NCBI GenBank assembly: GCA_947475995.1
Contig: CANJNI010000011.1
Coordinates: 1-64,000, forward strand
Length of the DNA: 64,000 bases
Reading direction: 5' to 3'
DNA from: Beijerinckiaceae bacterium
Lineage (GTDB): Bacteria; Pseudomonadota; Alphaproteobacteria; Rhizobiales; Beijerinckiaceae
Shown here: positions 43,727 to 53,071 of the stretch, in pieces
Layout: each line of letters begins with the position of its first letter
Numbering within the stretch: the first letter of the stretch is position 1
Translations under genes and position numbers: made by a program
Notes under the pieces: model-generated
What the model was told of the DNA's origin: nothing
The model's database searches: none
The model's input: the letters and a program-made list of their open reading frames with translations, nothing else

Positions 43727-44569
43727 ATGAATGTGCAGCCCTTGTCCACGGCCATGGGGGTGGAGGTATCCGGCATCGACGCCAATTCGCTGGATGAAGC
43801 CGGGTTCAACCGCCTGCGCGATGTCTTTCACGACAACATTGTCTGCGTGATACGCGATCAGTCCCTCACGCCGCGTCAGCAGGTGGAGTTCAGTCGCCGC
43901 TTCGGCGAACTGGAGACGCATATCTCGCCCGTCTATCAGATGAAAGACGTGCCGGAAGTCATGATCCTCTCCAATGAGGTCGTCGACGGAAAGCTGGTTG
44001 GAAATCCCGATGCGGGCAGCGACTGGCATTCCGACCAGTCCTACACTGACCGTCCTTGCGCTTACACGATCCTGCAGTCCGTGCGCGTACCCGAAGAGGG
44101 CGGCCAGACGGCGTGGACGAACATGGTCACCGCTTATGAAACGCTCGACGCCGAAACAAAACAACAGATCAGCGGTCTGGTCGGCGTCCACAATTTCAGC
44201 CGCCACAAGAACCCCCGCATGGTTCCGCTGGCGCGTCTGAGCAAGGATTATTACGAAAAATATTCACCGCCAGATGCTTTTCATCCGCTGGTCCGGACGC
44301 ACCCATTCACGGGTCGCAAGGCGCTTTACCTGTCCCCCCGCTCGACGATCGGCATCAAGGATATGGACGACGCGATCGCCCAGCCGCTGCTCGACCGTCT
44401 CTTCGCGCATATTGACAATGTGGAACTTGTCTATCGCCATCAGTGGCGCGCGGGCGATCTGGTCATGTGGGACAATCGCACCTCCAATCATATCGCGCTG
44501 GGCGGTGTGAAGGAGCCGGAAATCCGTCGCATTCATCGCACGACCGTGGCGGGCGAAATTCCTTTCTGA
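43727..44569 (+). CDS. TauD/TfdA-family Fe(II)/2-oxoglutarate dioxygenase
   Basis: 280 aa from ATG 43727 with GGGAGG about ten bases upstream. The iron triad is His101 and Asp103 in WHSDQSY and His255 in RTSNHIALGG; Arg residues in RRIHRTT (267-271) bind 2-oxoglutarate. These enzymes hydroxylate next to sulfonate, ether or amine groups and so release sulfite, phenols or the like. The gap to cynS is 137 bases, so it may be separately controlled. The substrate is unknown. Confidence 0.9.
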   Translation: MNVQPLSTAMGVEVSGIDANSLDEAGFNRLRDVFHDNIVCVIRDQSLTPRQQVEFSRRFGELETHISPVYQMKDVPEVMILSNEVVDGKLVGNPDAGSDWHSDQSYTDRPCAYTILQSVRVPEEGGQTAWTNMVTAYETLDAETKQQISGLVGVHNFSRHKNPRMVPLARLSKDYYEKYSPPDAFHPLVRTHPFTGRKALYLSPRSTIGIKDMDDAIAQPLLDRLFAHIDNVELVYRHQWRAGDLVMWDNRTSNHIALGGVKEPEIRRIHRTTVAGEIPF

Positions 44570-44653
44570 CGTCCCGGCTCTCCCCATAGCCGAAAGGCAG
44601 TTTCGCGCGCCGCGATCCAGTCGGGCGCACTATCCAACATGCAGGTGCCATCC

Positions 44654-45691
44654 ATGAAACTCTCAGGTCGCCGCATCATCGGTCTCGCGGCTTCGGCTTT
44701 CGCGCTTCTCGCCGTCGCCGGATCGGACCGCGCCATGGCGCAGGATTTCTACAAGGGCAAGACGATCTCGATCATCCTCAGCGGCGGCGGCACATTCGAG
44801 AGCTGGGCGCGGCTGCTGGCGAAATTCATGCCCAAATATATTCCGGGCGAGCCCAACATGATCGTCAAGTCGATGACGGGCGCAGCCGGATTGCGGGCCG
44901 CAAACTACATGTACAACGTGGCCCCGAAGGACGGGACTGAGATCGCCGGCGTCCACGGACAGGTGCCGACGCTGCCGTTGTTCAGCCGCCAGGGCGTGCA
45001 GTACGAACCGACAAAATTCGAATGGCTCGGCTCCGTGACGAGCGGTCTGTATGTCGCCTATTCGTGGCACACCTCGCCGGTGCAATCGTTGCAGGAAGCG
45101 CTGACGAAGGAGATGATCGTCGGCGGCCAGTCCGTGGGGTCGATCCCGGTCGACGTGCCGGTGCTGGCGAACGCCCTGCTGGGAACCAAACTGAGGGTCG
45201 TGACCGGATATCAGGGTGCGCCGGAAGCCAAACTCGCTGTGGAGCGCGGCGAGATCAACGGAGAGTTCGGCACGCTTCTGACGACGCTGCGGTCCAGCAA
45301 CGGCGACTGGTTCCGCGACCGCAAGATCAAGATCATCGCCCAGTTCGGCACCGTCAGGCGCGCTGATCTGCCGGACGTGCCGCTCCTGTCGGAATTCGCA
45401 AGGAATGCAGATGACCGCGCCGCGCTGGATCTTTATCTCGCCCGTCAGGCGACCGATAAACCCTATCTGGCGCCGCCCGGCACTCCCGCGGACCGTCTCG
45501 CGATCTTGCGCAAAGCCTTCGATCAGGCTGTCGCCGATCCGGAGTTCAGGGCGGAGGCGGCCCGGATGGAACTGGTCGTCGACGGTCCGATGTCGGGGAC
45601 GGAACTTGCAGCTTTCATCGCCAAGGCTTTCCAGACACCGCCCTCCGCAGCCCAGAGGGTCAGCGACATCCTGAACGCTTTCGCGAAGTAG
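44654..45691 (+). CDS. TctC/Bug-family receptor, divergent
   Basis: 345 aa from ATG 44654, eight bases after AGGT; ATG 44639 is the alternative. The Sec signal ends AMAQ. It starts DFYKGKTISIILSGGG where the other copies have the GSGYD loop (here TFESWA), so its ligand pocket differs; KYIPGEP and SMTGAAGL keep the family pattern. It has no TctAB partner in the window and lies just before another receptor of the same family. Confidence 0.85.
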   Translation: MKLSGRRIIGLAASAFALLAVAGSDRAMAQDFYKGKTISIILSGGGTFESWARLLAKFMPKYIPGEPNMIVKSMTGAAGLRAANYMYNVAPKDGTEIAGVHGQVPTLPLFSRQGVQYEPTKFEWLGSVTSGLYVAYSWHTSPVQSLQEALTKEMIVGGQSVGSIPVDVPVLANALLGTKLRVVTGYQGAPEAKLAVERGEINGEFGTLLTTLRSSNGDWFRDRKIKIIAQFGTVRRADLPDVPLLSEFARNADDRAALDLYLARQATDKPYLAPPGTPADRLAILRKAFDQAVADPEFRAEAARMELVVDGPMSGTELAAFIAKAFQTPPSAAQRVSDILNAFAK

Positions 45692-45772
45692 CTGTGGGCT
45701 GCGGTCGGCACGCAAATGGGCTATGAAGGATCGCAGGGCTCCCGTTTTCATGAGGGCCCGGGGAGGAATTTC

Positions 45773-46798
45773 ATGGCGATCCTGTCTGCTGCGTTCTTGC
45801 GTACCGGCCTTGCAGCCGCTCTTCTGGCGGCGAGCGGAACATTGGCTCACGCCGACGCCGTCTCGGATTTTTATCGGGGCAAGACCGTCAACGTACTGAT
45901 CGGCGTTGCGGCCGGCGGCGAGTATGATCTTCACGCGCGCATTGTCGCCCGCTACATCGGCAAATATATCCCGGGCAATCCGACCATCGTGCCGCAGAAC
46001 ATGACCGGCGCCGGCGGCCTGCGCATGGCCAACTATCTTTATGAAGTTGCGGCGCGCGACGGCACAAACATCGGCATGCTGGCCAACACGTTTCCGGCCA
46101 TGCAGGCGGCCGGCGTCAAGGGCGTGATGTTCGACGCGAGCAAGTTCCACTGGATCGGTTCGATCTGTCCGACAGTGGAGACGATGGCCACCTGGAAGAC
46201 GACAGGCGTCAGGACGATCGAGGATGCTCGCCAGAAGGAAGTCATCGCGGGCGCGACCGGTCGCGGCGCCATCACCTACATGTTCCCGGCCATGCTGAAC
46301 GAATTTGCGGGCACGAAATTCAAGATCGTTACCGGCTATCCGGGCGGCAACGATGTGAATCTCGCCATGGAGCGCGGTGAAGTCGGGGCGCGCAACAACA
46401 CCTGGTCGAGCTGGAAAGTCACCAAGCCCGCATGGCTCTCCAACAAGGACATAGCCATTCTTGTTCAAGCCGGGCCGAAGGCGTCAGACCTGCCGGGCGT
46501 GCCGTCCATCGAGGACATCATTCCTGACGCGGATAATCGCAAGATCGTTGAACTGCTGGTGTCCGGGACGCGCCTCGGCCGGCCTCTCGCGACGACGCCC
46601 GGAGTTCCCGAGGAGCGCGTAAAGGCGCTGCGGGATGCATTCGACGCCGTCATGAAGGACCCGGACTTCCTCAAGGAAGTGGCAGCCTCGAACATTGAAG
46701 TTGATCCGGTTCGCGGCGCCGACATGCAGACCGTTGTGGCCAGGGTGCTGGCGACGCCCAAACATCTCGCCGAGCGCGCCCGCGATCTGATCGAATGA
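45773..46798 (+). CDS. TctC/Bug-family receptor
   Basis: 341 aa. ATG 45773 has GGGGAGGAA just upstream; an earlier in-frame ATG at 45716 does not. The Sec signal is ILSAAFLRTGLAAALLAASGTLAHA. The mature protein has VLIGVAAGGEYDLHAR, KYIPGNP and NMTGAGGL. It is in tandem with the divergent copy upstream (about 80 bases between them), and it is the fourth TctC-type receptor in the window. Confidence 0.9.
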   Translation: MAILSAAFLRTGLAAALLAASGTLAHADAVSDFYRGKTVNVLIGVAAGGEYDLHARIVARYIGKYIPGNPTIVPQNMTGAGGLRMANYLYEVAARDGTNIGMLANTFPAMQAAGVKGVMFDASKFHWIGSICPTVETMATWKTTGVRTIEDARQKEVIAGATGRGAITYMFPAMLNEFAGTKFKIVTGYPGGNDVNLAMERGEVGARNNTWSSWKVTKPAWLSNKDIAILVQAGPKASDLPGVPSIEDIIPDADNRKIVELLVSGTRLGRPLATTPGVPEERVKALRDAFDAVMKDPDFLKEVAASNIEVDPVRGADMQTVVARVLATPKHLAERARDLIE

Positions 46799-46936
46799 TC
46801 CGCACTCGGGAAAATCCGGGGATAGCCAGATTGTCGCAGCCATGCTAATCAGCGATCCTGTTTTTGGCAAAGTTCCGGAAACGTAAACCCAATGGCCGAC
46901 TGTAACAGGTTTGCCTACATTTGAAGGAGGGATGAG

Positions 46937-48700
46937 TTGACCATTCAGTCACTTCTACGCTCGACAGTTCTTGCCACGACGCTCCTTGCCGCGGTGGCCG
47001 GAACAGCTTCGGCTCAGGCGCCTGCGGCCGCCACGACGGCCCTGTTGAACCAGCTGGCGCCCGTTACCGACGACACGCTGAAGAACCCGCCCGACGGCGA
47101 CTGGCTGATGTGGCGCCGGACTTACAACGGCTGGGGTTACAGCCCGCTCGACCAGATCAACAAGGACAACGTCAAGAACCTGCAGCTCGCATGGTCGTGG
47201 GGCCTTTCGCCCGGCGGCACGACGCAGGAAACGCCGCTTGTTTACAACGGCGTCATGTTCGTCCAGAACTCGACCCACCTCATTCAGGCGCTGAACGCCG
47301 CCACCGGCGAGATGCTCTGGCAGTACCAGTACCGTCTGCCCGACGGCGTGTCGCCCAATGGCGTGCGCACCAAGGCCATCTACGGCGACAACCTGATCGT
47401 CGCGACCCGCGATGCTCACATCCTCGCGATCAACGCCAAGACCGGCAAGCTCGTTTGGGACCAGCAGGTCGCGGACGTGAAGAAGGGCTGGGGTTACTCG
47501 ACCGGCCCGATCGTCGCGAACGGCGTCATCGTGCAGGGCATGACGGGTTGCGGCAACGCCCAGCCGGGCGGCTGCTTCTTTACCGGACATGATCCCAAGA
47601 CCGGCAAGGAACTCTGGCGCATCAACACCATTGCTCGCGGCGACACGCCCGAGGGCAACAGCTGGAACGGCATTCCGGTCGAAGCCCGCCACGGCGGCTC
47701 TGCCTGGATTTCCGGCTCGTATGATCCCGAGCAGAACCTGATCTTCGCAGGAGTCGGCCAGCCTTATCCGTGGCCAGCCGTTCTGAACGGTCTGCTGCCG
47801 AAGAATCCGGATCCGAAGTACACCAACAATGCCCTGTACACGGACTCGACGCTGGCCATCGATCCGAGCAGCGGCAAGCTGAAGTGGCATCATCAGTATC
47901 TGGCGAACGACACGCTCGATCTTGACTACGTTTACGAGCGTTTGCTGATCGACCTCCCGGTGAACGGCCAGACGCGCAAGACGGTCGTCACCAGCGGCAA
48001 GCTCGGCATCGTCGAGACCATCGACCGCGTCAACGGCGAATGGCTGTGGCACAAGGAAACGGTGCCGCAGAACGTCGTTTCGTCGATTGATCCGAAGACC
48101 GGCCAGAAGACCATCAACCCGGCCGTGATTCCGGCAGTGGGCCAGACGACCTTCAACTGCCCGGCCGATCCCGGTGGCCGTGCGTGGCAGGCGACGTCGT
48201 ACAGCCCCAAGAGCCGCATGCTCTACATGCCGACGGTCGAGTTCTGCTCGAACACCGTTCTGAACCCGGTCGATCAGGGTCAGGTCTACACGGGCGGTGG
48301 TCTGGCGACCTTCAACCGCGTGCCGGTCCCCAACAGCGACAACAACATCGGCCAGGTTCGCGCCATCAAGATGGACGACAAGACCGACGCCTGGCAGTAT
48401 CGCCAGCGTGCGCCGATCACCACTTCGACCCTGCCCACCGGCGGCGGTCTGGTGTTCGTCGGAACGCTTGATCGCAAGCTGCTCGCCTTCGACGACACGA
48501 CCGGCAAGCTGCTGTGGACCAGCCCGACCTTCACGAACTCGATCGAGTCCTTCCCGGTCACCTATACGGCGGGCGGCAAGCAGTATGTGGCTGTCGTCAC
48601 CAACTGGTCGTCGGGTCTCGGCCGTCTCAAGCTGATCACGCCGGAGATTGCGCTGCCGCAGCACAACCCCCACGAAGTCTACGTGTTCGCGCTGCCCTGA
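46937..48700 (+). CDS. PQQ-dependent dehydrogenase, methanol/ethanol family
   Basis: 587 aa from a TTG with AAGGAGGG upstream. After a Sec signal (ending GTASAQ) comes the eight-bladed quinoprotein propeller: WRRTYNGWGYSPLDQI, SGSYDPEQNLIFAGVGQPYPW and AIDPSSGKLKWHHQY are landmarks. There is no heme domain. The adjacent Cys-Cys pair typical of alcohol quinoproteins is absent; a GCGNAQPGGC loop is seen instead. Two residues after the Asp in AIDPSSG is Ser, not the second Asp of lanthanide enzymes, which suggests a Ca2+ enzyme (inference from an alignment by eye). The electron acceptor is probably the cytochrome c at 53072. It oxidises an alcohol in the periplasm. Confidence 0.88.
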   Translation: MTIQSLLRSTVLATTLLAAVAGTASAQAPAAATTALLNQLAPVTDDTLKNPPDGDWLMWRRTYNGWGYSPLDQINKDNVKNLQLAWSWGLSPGGTTQETPLVYNGVMFVQNSTHLIQALNAATGEMLWQYQYRLPDGVSPNGVRTKAIYGDNLIVATRDAHILAINAKTGKLVWDQQVADVKKGWGYSTGPIVANGVIVQGMTGCGNAQPGGCFFTGHDPKTGKELWRINTIARGDTPEGNSWNGIPVEARHGGSAWISGSYDPEQNLIFAGVGQPYPWPAVLNGLLPKNPDPKYTNNALYTDSTLAIDPSSGKLKWHHQYLANDTLDLDYVYERLLIDLPVNGQTRKTVVTSGKLGIVETIDRVNGEWLWHKETVPQNVVSSIDPKTGQKTINPAVIPAVGQTTFNCPADPGGRAWQATSYSPKSRMLYMPTVEFCSNTVLNPVDQGQVYTGGGLATFNRVPVPNSDNNIGQVRAIKMDDKTDAWQYRQRAPITTSTLPTGGGLVFVGTLDRKLLAFDDTTGKLLWTSPTFTNSIESFPVTYTAGGKQYVAVVTNWSSGLGRLKLITPEIALPQHNPHEVYVFALP

Positions 48701-48734
48701 TCGGACGCGTCCTTCACGGATCACAGGAACGTCG

Positions 48735-48767
48735 CCGGGGCGAAACGGTTTTTCCGGTTCGCCCCGG
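48735..48767 (+). terminator. strong hairpin downstream of the PQQ dehydrogenase
   Basis: Two 14-base arms starting CCGGGGCGAA pair around a TTTTT loop with one mismatch. The T-run is in the loop rather than after the stem, so it may attenuate rather than fully stop transcription into the next gene. Confidence 0.5.
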
Positions 48768-48787
48768 TGCTGCTAAGAGGTCCGCCA

Positions 48788-49645
48788 TTGCCAGTTGAAA
48801 GCTCTTTTCAGCGCTTCCGTTTGCTGGCCTGCGCCGCATGGGCGGCGATCTTCATGACTGCGGCTTCGGCCCAGCAGGAACCCGAATTCTACAACGACCA
48901 GCCATACGCCTATGGCGAATGGAACATCGGACGCCGCATGGACCAGTCCGAGTTTCGCTATTGTGTCGACCAGCGCGACCCCGGCTGGAAGCAGGACGGC
49001 GAAATCGCCGACGCTATCGCGGGCGCGCTTCTGCTTCAGCCCAAGCGCTACGTGACGCCGAGCGAGTTTGCGGTCGAGGATCTGACGAAGATCTACGGCA
49101 TTCTGCTCGAAAACTGCGACGTCTACATGGGCTTCAAGCTGATCCCGAGCGGTTATCCGCCATGGGTGGCGGTGACGCGGGCCTATTACGAAGTCGGCTA
49201 TGCTTTCGTCACCGGCAAGCCGGGGATCAACGCCCTTGCCGATTTGCCGGCCGGACGCCCGATCGCCGCAACGGGGGGAACAAGCGCGCATGTGCGCCTG
49301 GTATCCTACAATATCTCGCTTCGGCCCGAACAGCGCTGGCCGGTGTTCCCCTACGGCAGCGATCAGCTTGTGCTGGAATCGCTGGCGGCCGGGACTGCCG
49401 ACGTCGGGCTTCTCTGGGCAACCAGCTTCCGGGACATGCAGCAGCAAAATCCGGCCTATGCGGGTCTTCGGATCATCTCGTCGAGCCCGTTGCCGCCGAC
49501 CAATCTCGGCGTGGGCGGACTTCTGCTCAAGCAGAACACCTTTTTGCGCGCCGCCGTCGACGACGCCATCAAGGCGCTGACGGCGGACGGCACGATAGCC
49601 GCGATCCTCAACAAGTACAAAACTCCACAGACGGGCAAACCGTGA
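48788..49645 (+). CDS. quinoprotein-dehydrogenase-associated family-3 binding protein (XoxJ-like)
   Basis: 285 aa from TTG 48788, preceded by AAGAGG; a GTG at 48767 is possible. It has a Sec signal (LLACAAWAAIFMTAASAQ) and a family-3 binding fold with FRYCVDQRDPGWKQDGEIADAI near the start. Proteins of this type are encoded beside methanol/ethanol quinoprotein dehydrogenases and may help assemble or load them rather than import a solute. There is no matching importer ATPase or permease here. Confidence 0.8.
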   Translation: MPVESSFQRFRLLACAAWAAIFMTAASAQQEPEFYNDQPYAYGEWNIGRRMDQSEFRYCVDQRDPGWKQDGEIADAIAGALLLQPKRYVTPSEFAVEDLTKIYGILLENCDVYMGFKLIPSGYPPWVAVTRAYYEVGYAFVTGKPGINALADLPAGRPIAATGGTSAHVRLVSYNISLRPEQRWPVFPYGSDQLVLESLAAGTADVGLLWATSFRDMQQQNPAYAGLRIISSSPLPPTNLGVGGLLLKQNTFLRAAVDDAIKALTADGTIAAILNKYKTPQTGKP

Positions 49646-49721
49646 TGGCAGACAGGCAAAAGGGCTGCGTTGCGTCCGGTCCGGACGCCCTGAACATCAC
49701 GCCTCGCATGCAGGTGTTCGC

Positions 49722-50711
49722 GTGAACGAGACAGTCCCGGCGCTCCGCATCCAGAACCTCTCCAAGCGCTATGGCAGGACCGTCGCGCTCGATGGCGTCA
49801 GCTTCGATGTTCCGCGCAACCAGACCTTTGCGCTGCTCGGACCCAACGGCGCAGGCAAGACGACCCTGATGCATATTCTCTGCACCATTCTGAAGCCCGA
49901 CAGCGGCGTTGCCGAAATCGCCGGCTTCGATGTTGTGAAGGACCCGCTGGAAGCCCGCGACCGCCTTGGCATCGTGTTTCAGGAACCGAGCCTCGACGAC
50001 AGGCTGACCGTCCGCGAAAACCTGAACATTCACGGACTCGTTTACGGCGTGCCGCAATCGTTGCGCCGCGAGCGGATCGCCGAAATGCTGGAACTGGTTG
50101 AACTCACCGACTGGGCCGACAAGCCTGCGCGATCGCTTTCGTCCGGCATGAAGCGACGGGTCGAAATTGCCCGCGCATTGATCCACGATTCCGAAATCAT
50201 GCTGCTCGATGAGCCCACCGTGGGCCTCGACGCACAGAGCCGCCAGCGCATCTGGGAATATGTCAGAAGATTGCAGAAGGAACGGCAACTGACCGTTCTG
50301 GTGACGACGCACTACATCGAGGAAGTCGAGACCTGCGATCAGGTCTGCATCATCGACAATGGCGCTGTTCTGGCCATCGACTCTCCCGGCGCGCTCCGCC
50401 ACAGGCAGGGCGAGCAATTGTTGAAATTCGTGCCGCGCACCGAAGCCGACCGCATCGAAATATTGAACCGCTTTTCGGATCGTCTGGCGCTTCTTCAGGG
50501 AACCACAGAAATCGCCCTCAAGGCGGACGATGACTTCATCGAAAGCTTCCTCGACCAGTTCGGCAACCGGGTGCGTTCGCTCTCGACGGAAGTGCCCAGC
50601 CTCGAAACGGCCTTCCTGTCGCTGACGGGGCGCAAGCTGCGCGACCGCGATGCGGACGCTCGGGAAGTGACGCTCGCATTCGGCAAACGCGGCGGAGAGC
50701 ATACGCGATGA
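49722..50711 (+). CDS. ABC exporter ATP-binding protein (quinoprotein-cluster, Ped-like)
   Basis: 329 aa, GTG start. Walker A GPNGAGKTT (40-48), signature LSSGMKRR and Walker B IMLLDEPTVGLD are intact; the C-terminal 90 residues form the extra domain of DrrA/NodI-like exporters. Exporter ATPases of this type are found with PQQ alcohol oxidation genes, as in ped clusters of Pseudomonas; their cargo is not settled. It overlaps the permease by four bases. Confidence 0.85.
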   Translation: MNETVPALRIQNLSKRYGRTVALDGVSFDVPRNQTFALLGPNGAGKTTLMHILCTILKPDSGVAEIAGFDVVKDPLEARDRLGIVFQEPSLDDRLTVRENLNIHGLVYGVPQSLRRERIAEMLELVELTDWADKPARSLSSGMKRRVEIARALIHDSEIMLLDEPTVGLDAQSRQRIWEYVRRLQKERQLTVLVTTHYIEEVETCDQVCIIDNGAVLAIDSPGALRHRQGEQLLKFVPRTEADRIEILNRFSDRLALLQGTTEIALKADDDFIESFLDQFGNRVRSLSTEVPSLETAFLSLTGRKLRDRDADAREVTLAFGKRGGEHTR

Positions 50712-51583
50712 GCCTCGCCTCACCCGACCAGACGCACACATCCACCTATCGGCCGCAGCCGCGACGCCGACGCAACTGGTTCATGGTGCAACTCGGCGGT
50801 CTCTATGGCTTGTGGCTGCGCGAGGTGATGCGCGCGGTTCGCGACCGCGGCCAGTTGATCGGCGGCGCCAGCCGCCCGATCCTCTGGGTGCTGATCCTGG
50901 GGATCGGGCTCAACCCGTATTTTCGTGGAGAGGTTTACGGGCAGGCCACCTTCGTGGTGCCCTTCACCTATCTGCAGTTCATCTTCCCCGGCGTTGTCGC
51001 GCTGAACGTCATGTTCACGTCCGTGCAGTCCGCCGTATCGGTGATCTGGGACCGCGAGTTCGGCTTCCTGCGCGAGGTGCTGGTGTCGCCACTGTCGCGA
51101 ACCACGATCCTGCTCGGCAAGGTGCTGGGAGGCAGCACGGTGGCCCTCATGCATGGCTGTCTGGTGCTGGTGCTGGCGCGTTTCGCCGACATTCCGCTGA
51201 CCGCGATGGGCGTCGTCAAGGCGATCGGCCTGATGGCGATCCTGTCCTTTGCGGTGACGTCACTCGGCGTCGTGATTGCGAACCGCATTCGCACGTTCGA
51301 GGGGTTCGGGATCTTCTCGAACGCCGTGATCATGCCGCTCTATTTCACGTCGAGCTCGATGTTTCCGCTCGACCCCGCTCTGTCGAAGGAACAGACCTAC
51401 GTCACCTATCCGGAATGGCTGGTGACCATCGTCGAGTACAATCCGCTCACTTATGCGGTTGATTCGTTGCGCGGCGTGCTCATTCACTACAACCAGTTCG
51501 AGCCTTGGATTGGCGTTGCGGTGATGGTGGCTGCAGCGGTGATCCTGTTCGCCATCGCGCTTTACGATTTCCGTCGAGCCTGA
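50708..51583 (+). CDS. ABC-2 type permease (DrrB/PedC-like)
   Basis: 291 aa, about six helices; MAARGDV-type coupling is not seen, but the ABC-2 motif region DREFGFLREVLVSPLSRTTILLGK is clear. It pairs with the ATPase just upstream. The export substrate is unknown; in this context it could be a toxic aldehyde or a periplasmic factor (inference). Confidence 0.88.
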   Translation: MSLASPDQTHTSTYRPQPRRRRNWFMVQLGGLYGLWLREVMRAVRDRGQLIGGASRPILWVLILGIGLNPYFRGEVYGQATFVVPFTYLQFIFPGVVALNVMFTSVQSAVSVIWDREFGFLREVLVSPLSRTTILLGKVLGGSTVALMHGCLVLVLARFADIPLTAMGVVKAIGLMAILSFAVTSLGVVIANRIRTFEGFGIFSNAVIMPLYFTSSSMFPLDPALSKEQTYVTYPEWLVTIVEYNPLTYAVDSLRGVLIHYNQFEPWIGVAVMVAAAVILFAIALYDFRRA

Positions 51584-51590
51584 GGCGTCC

Positions 51591-52385
51591 ATGCCAGACA
51601 TGCGGCGACTGGCGAATAATTTCGGAGCGATCGGGCTCATCCTCGCGCTGCTGCTGGCGGTGACCTATCTGCCGCCGGACAATTCGCTCAAGCAGGCGCG
51701 GGCAGGGGGCGCGTTGCGCGCCTGCATTCCGCCGTCATACCCGCCGCTCGTCACGGGCGACGCCGAACGGCCCGGCATCGACATAGAACTCCTGAGAGCT
51801 ATTGCGGGCCGCATCGGCCTGACCCTCGCGCTGAACGCAAACGACGCCATCGGCCGCGATTTCAATCCGCGCAACTGGGGCCTCAACCGCGCCCAATGTC
51901 AGGTCATCGCTGGCGGCGTCGTGGATTCCGACCAGACCCGATCGTTTCTTGAAACAACGCCGCCCTATGCGCGGACCGGCTGGGCCCTGATCTCACCAAA
52001 GCCGCCGGCCGATCTGAAAGGCGTCAATGTCGGTGTGCTGACGCTGGTGTCGGGGCTGGACCGCATCGGACTCGCGAGCTTTCTGCGCGCCGCAGGCGCC
52101 CGGATTCAGGTGGTCAGGACCGCCGACGAACTGGCGGCCGGAATTGCCGAAGGACGTTTCGAGGTCGGCGTCACCGAAGCGCTTCTCGCGTCCCGGCTCG
52201 CCACGGACCGCAAATGGCAGGTCGCGTGGATGCCGCCCGCATTGGCGCGCTATGGCCTGGTATTCGGACTCTGGAAGGGCGACATGACCCTGAAGCGCGC
52301 AATCGATCAGGCTTTCGCGGATCTGGCCGCGAACGGGACCATAGCGGCCATCATGGGCCGCTATGCGGGCGCTCCGCTGGAATAA
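51591..52385 (+). CDS. second family-3 binding protein, membrane-anchored or exported
   Basis: 264 aa. Residues 13-25 (AIGLILALLLAVT) form one hydrophobic helix without a clear cleavage site, so the protein may be anchored. The binding fold has ALRACIPPSYPPLVTG at the start, and RPGIDIELLRAIAGRIGL follows the family-3 pattern. It starts seven bases after the exporter permease and converges on the S2P-like gene. It is the second such protein in the PQQ cluster. Confidence 0.75.
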   Translation: MPDMRRLANNFGAIGLILALLLAVTYLPPDNSLKQARAGGALRACIPPSYPPLVTGDAERPGIDIELLRAIAGRIGLTLALNANDAIGRDFNPRNWGLNRAQCQVIAGGVVDSDQTRSFLETTPPYARTGWALISPKPPADLKGVNVGVLTLVSGLDRIGLASFLRAAGARIQVVRTADELAAGIAEGRFEVGVTEALLASRLATDRKWQVAWMPPALARYGLVFGLWKGDMTLKRAIDQAFADLAANGTIAAIMGRYAGAPLE

Positions 52386-52398
52386 CCCCGTTCGGAGT

Positions 52399-53025
52399 TC
52401 AGAACGTCAGGGCTACATCGACGCCGAGCACGAGGGGCGCGACGAGCTGGTAGAGGGGCATCAGCAATTGCTGGGTCACTCCGAAAAGCGACGCCAACAG
52501 AAGCCCCCAGCCAATAAAGAATCCAGCCTTTTGCGGCGGCGTATATCCAAGCGCTGTCAACAAATGCGCCCCCGCGAGCGGCGGAATGGGCAGCAGGCTG
52601 AACAGCGCCATCCAGACGCACAACCGGCCCGCCACGCGCACAAAGGCCGCTACCGTGAGTCCGGTGGTGAAATCCAGCGATTTCAGCGACGGGCCAGCCA
52701 GCAGGAGAAGCAGAAAGCCGAGCAGAAGAAGAGCAGCGCTTCCAGCCAGCACGACCAGCACAAGAGATGCACGGCCGAAACGCAGTTTCCCGGTCTCGAT
52801 CGCAACCGGCTGGCTCCAGCCGAAACCGGTCAGCATCAACGACCCTAGGCCCAGAATGCTCACATGGCCCCAGGGCGGCCATTGCAGCCGCCCGTCGTGG
52901 GCCGGTCCCCGGTCGCCGAGCGCCACCGCTGCGCCAGCGATCGCGATCCCGTGCACGATGAAGATGATGACGCCTGCCAGCAGGCGCATGATCACCAGTT
53001 GAACGGTGAGGTCGGGACCGTTCAT
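52399..53025 (-). CDS. degenerate site-2-protease-like (M50-type) membrane protein
   Basis: 208 aa with four to five membrane helices. The motif region LFSLLPIPPLAGAHLL matches the LPIPPLDGG element of M50 proteases, but the Asp is Ala, and where HExxH is expected in the first helix the sequence reads VHGIAIAG. It therefore seems to have lost the zinc site and is probably not proteolytic. It shares the minus strand with the cytochrome c gene, 46 bases away. Confidence 0.6.
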   Translation of the reverse strand: MNGPDLTVQLVIMRLLAGVIIFIVHGIAIAGAAVALGDRGPAHDGRLQWPPWGHVSILGLGSLMLTGFGWSQPVAIETGKLRFGRASLVLVVLAGSAALLLLGFLLLLLAGPSLKSLDFTTGLTVAAFVRVAGRLCVWMALFSLLPIPPLAGAHLLTALGYTPPQKAGFFIGWGLLLASLFGVTQQLLMPLYQLVAPLVLGVDVALTF

Positions 53026-53071
53026 CGCCGCGCCGCCGTGGAAGCCGCCATGCGGGCGAAGCGACCGAAGC

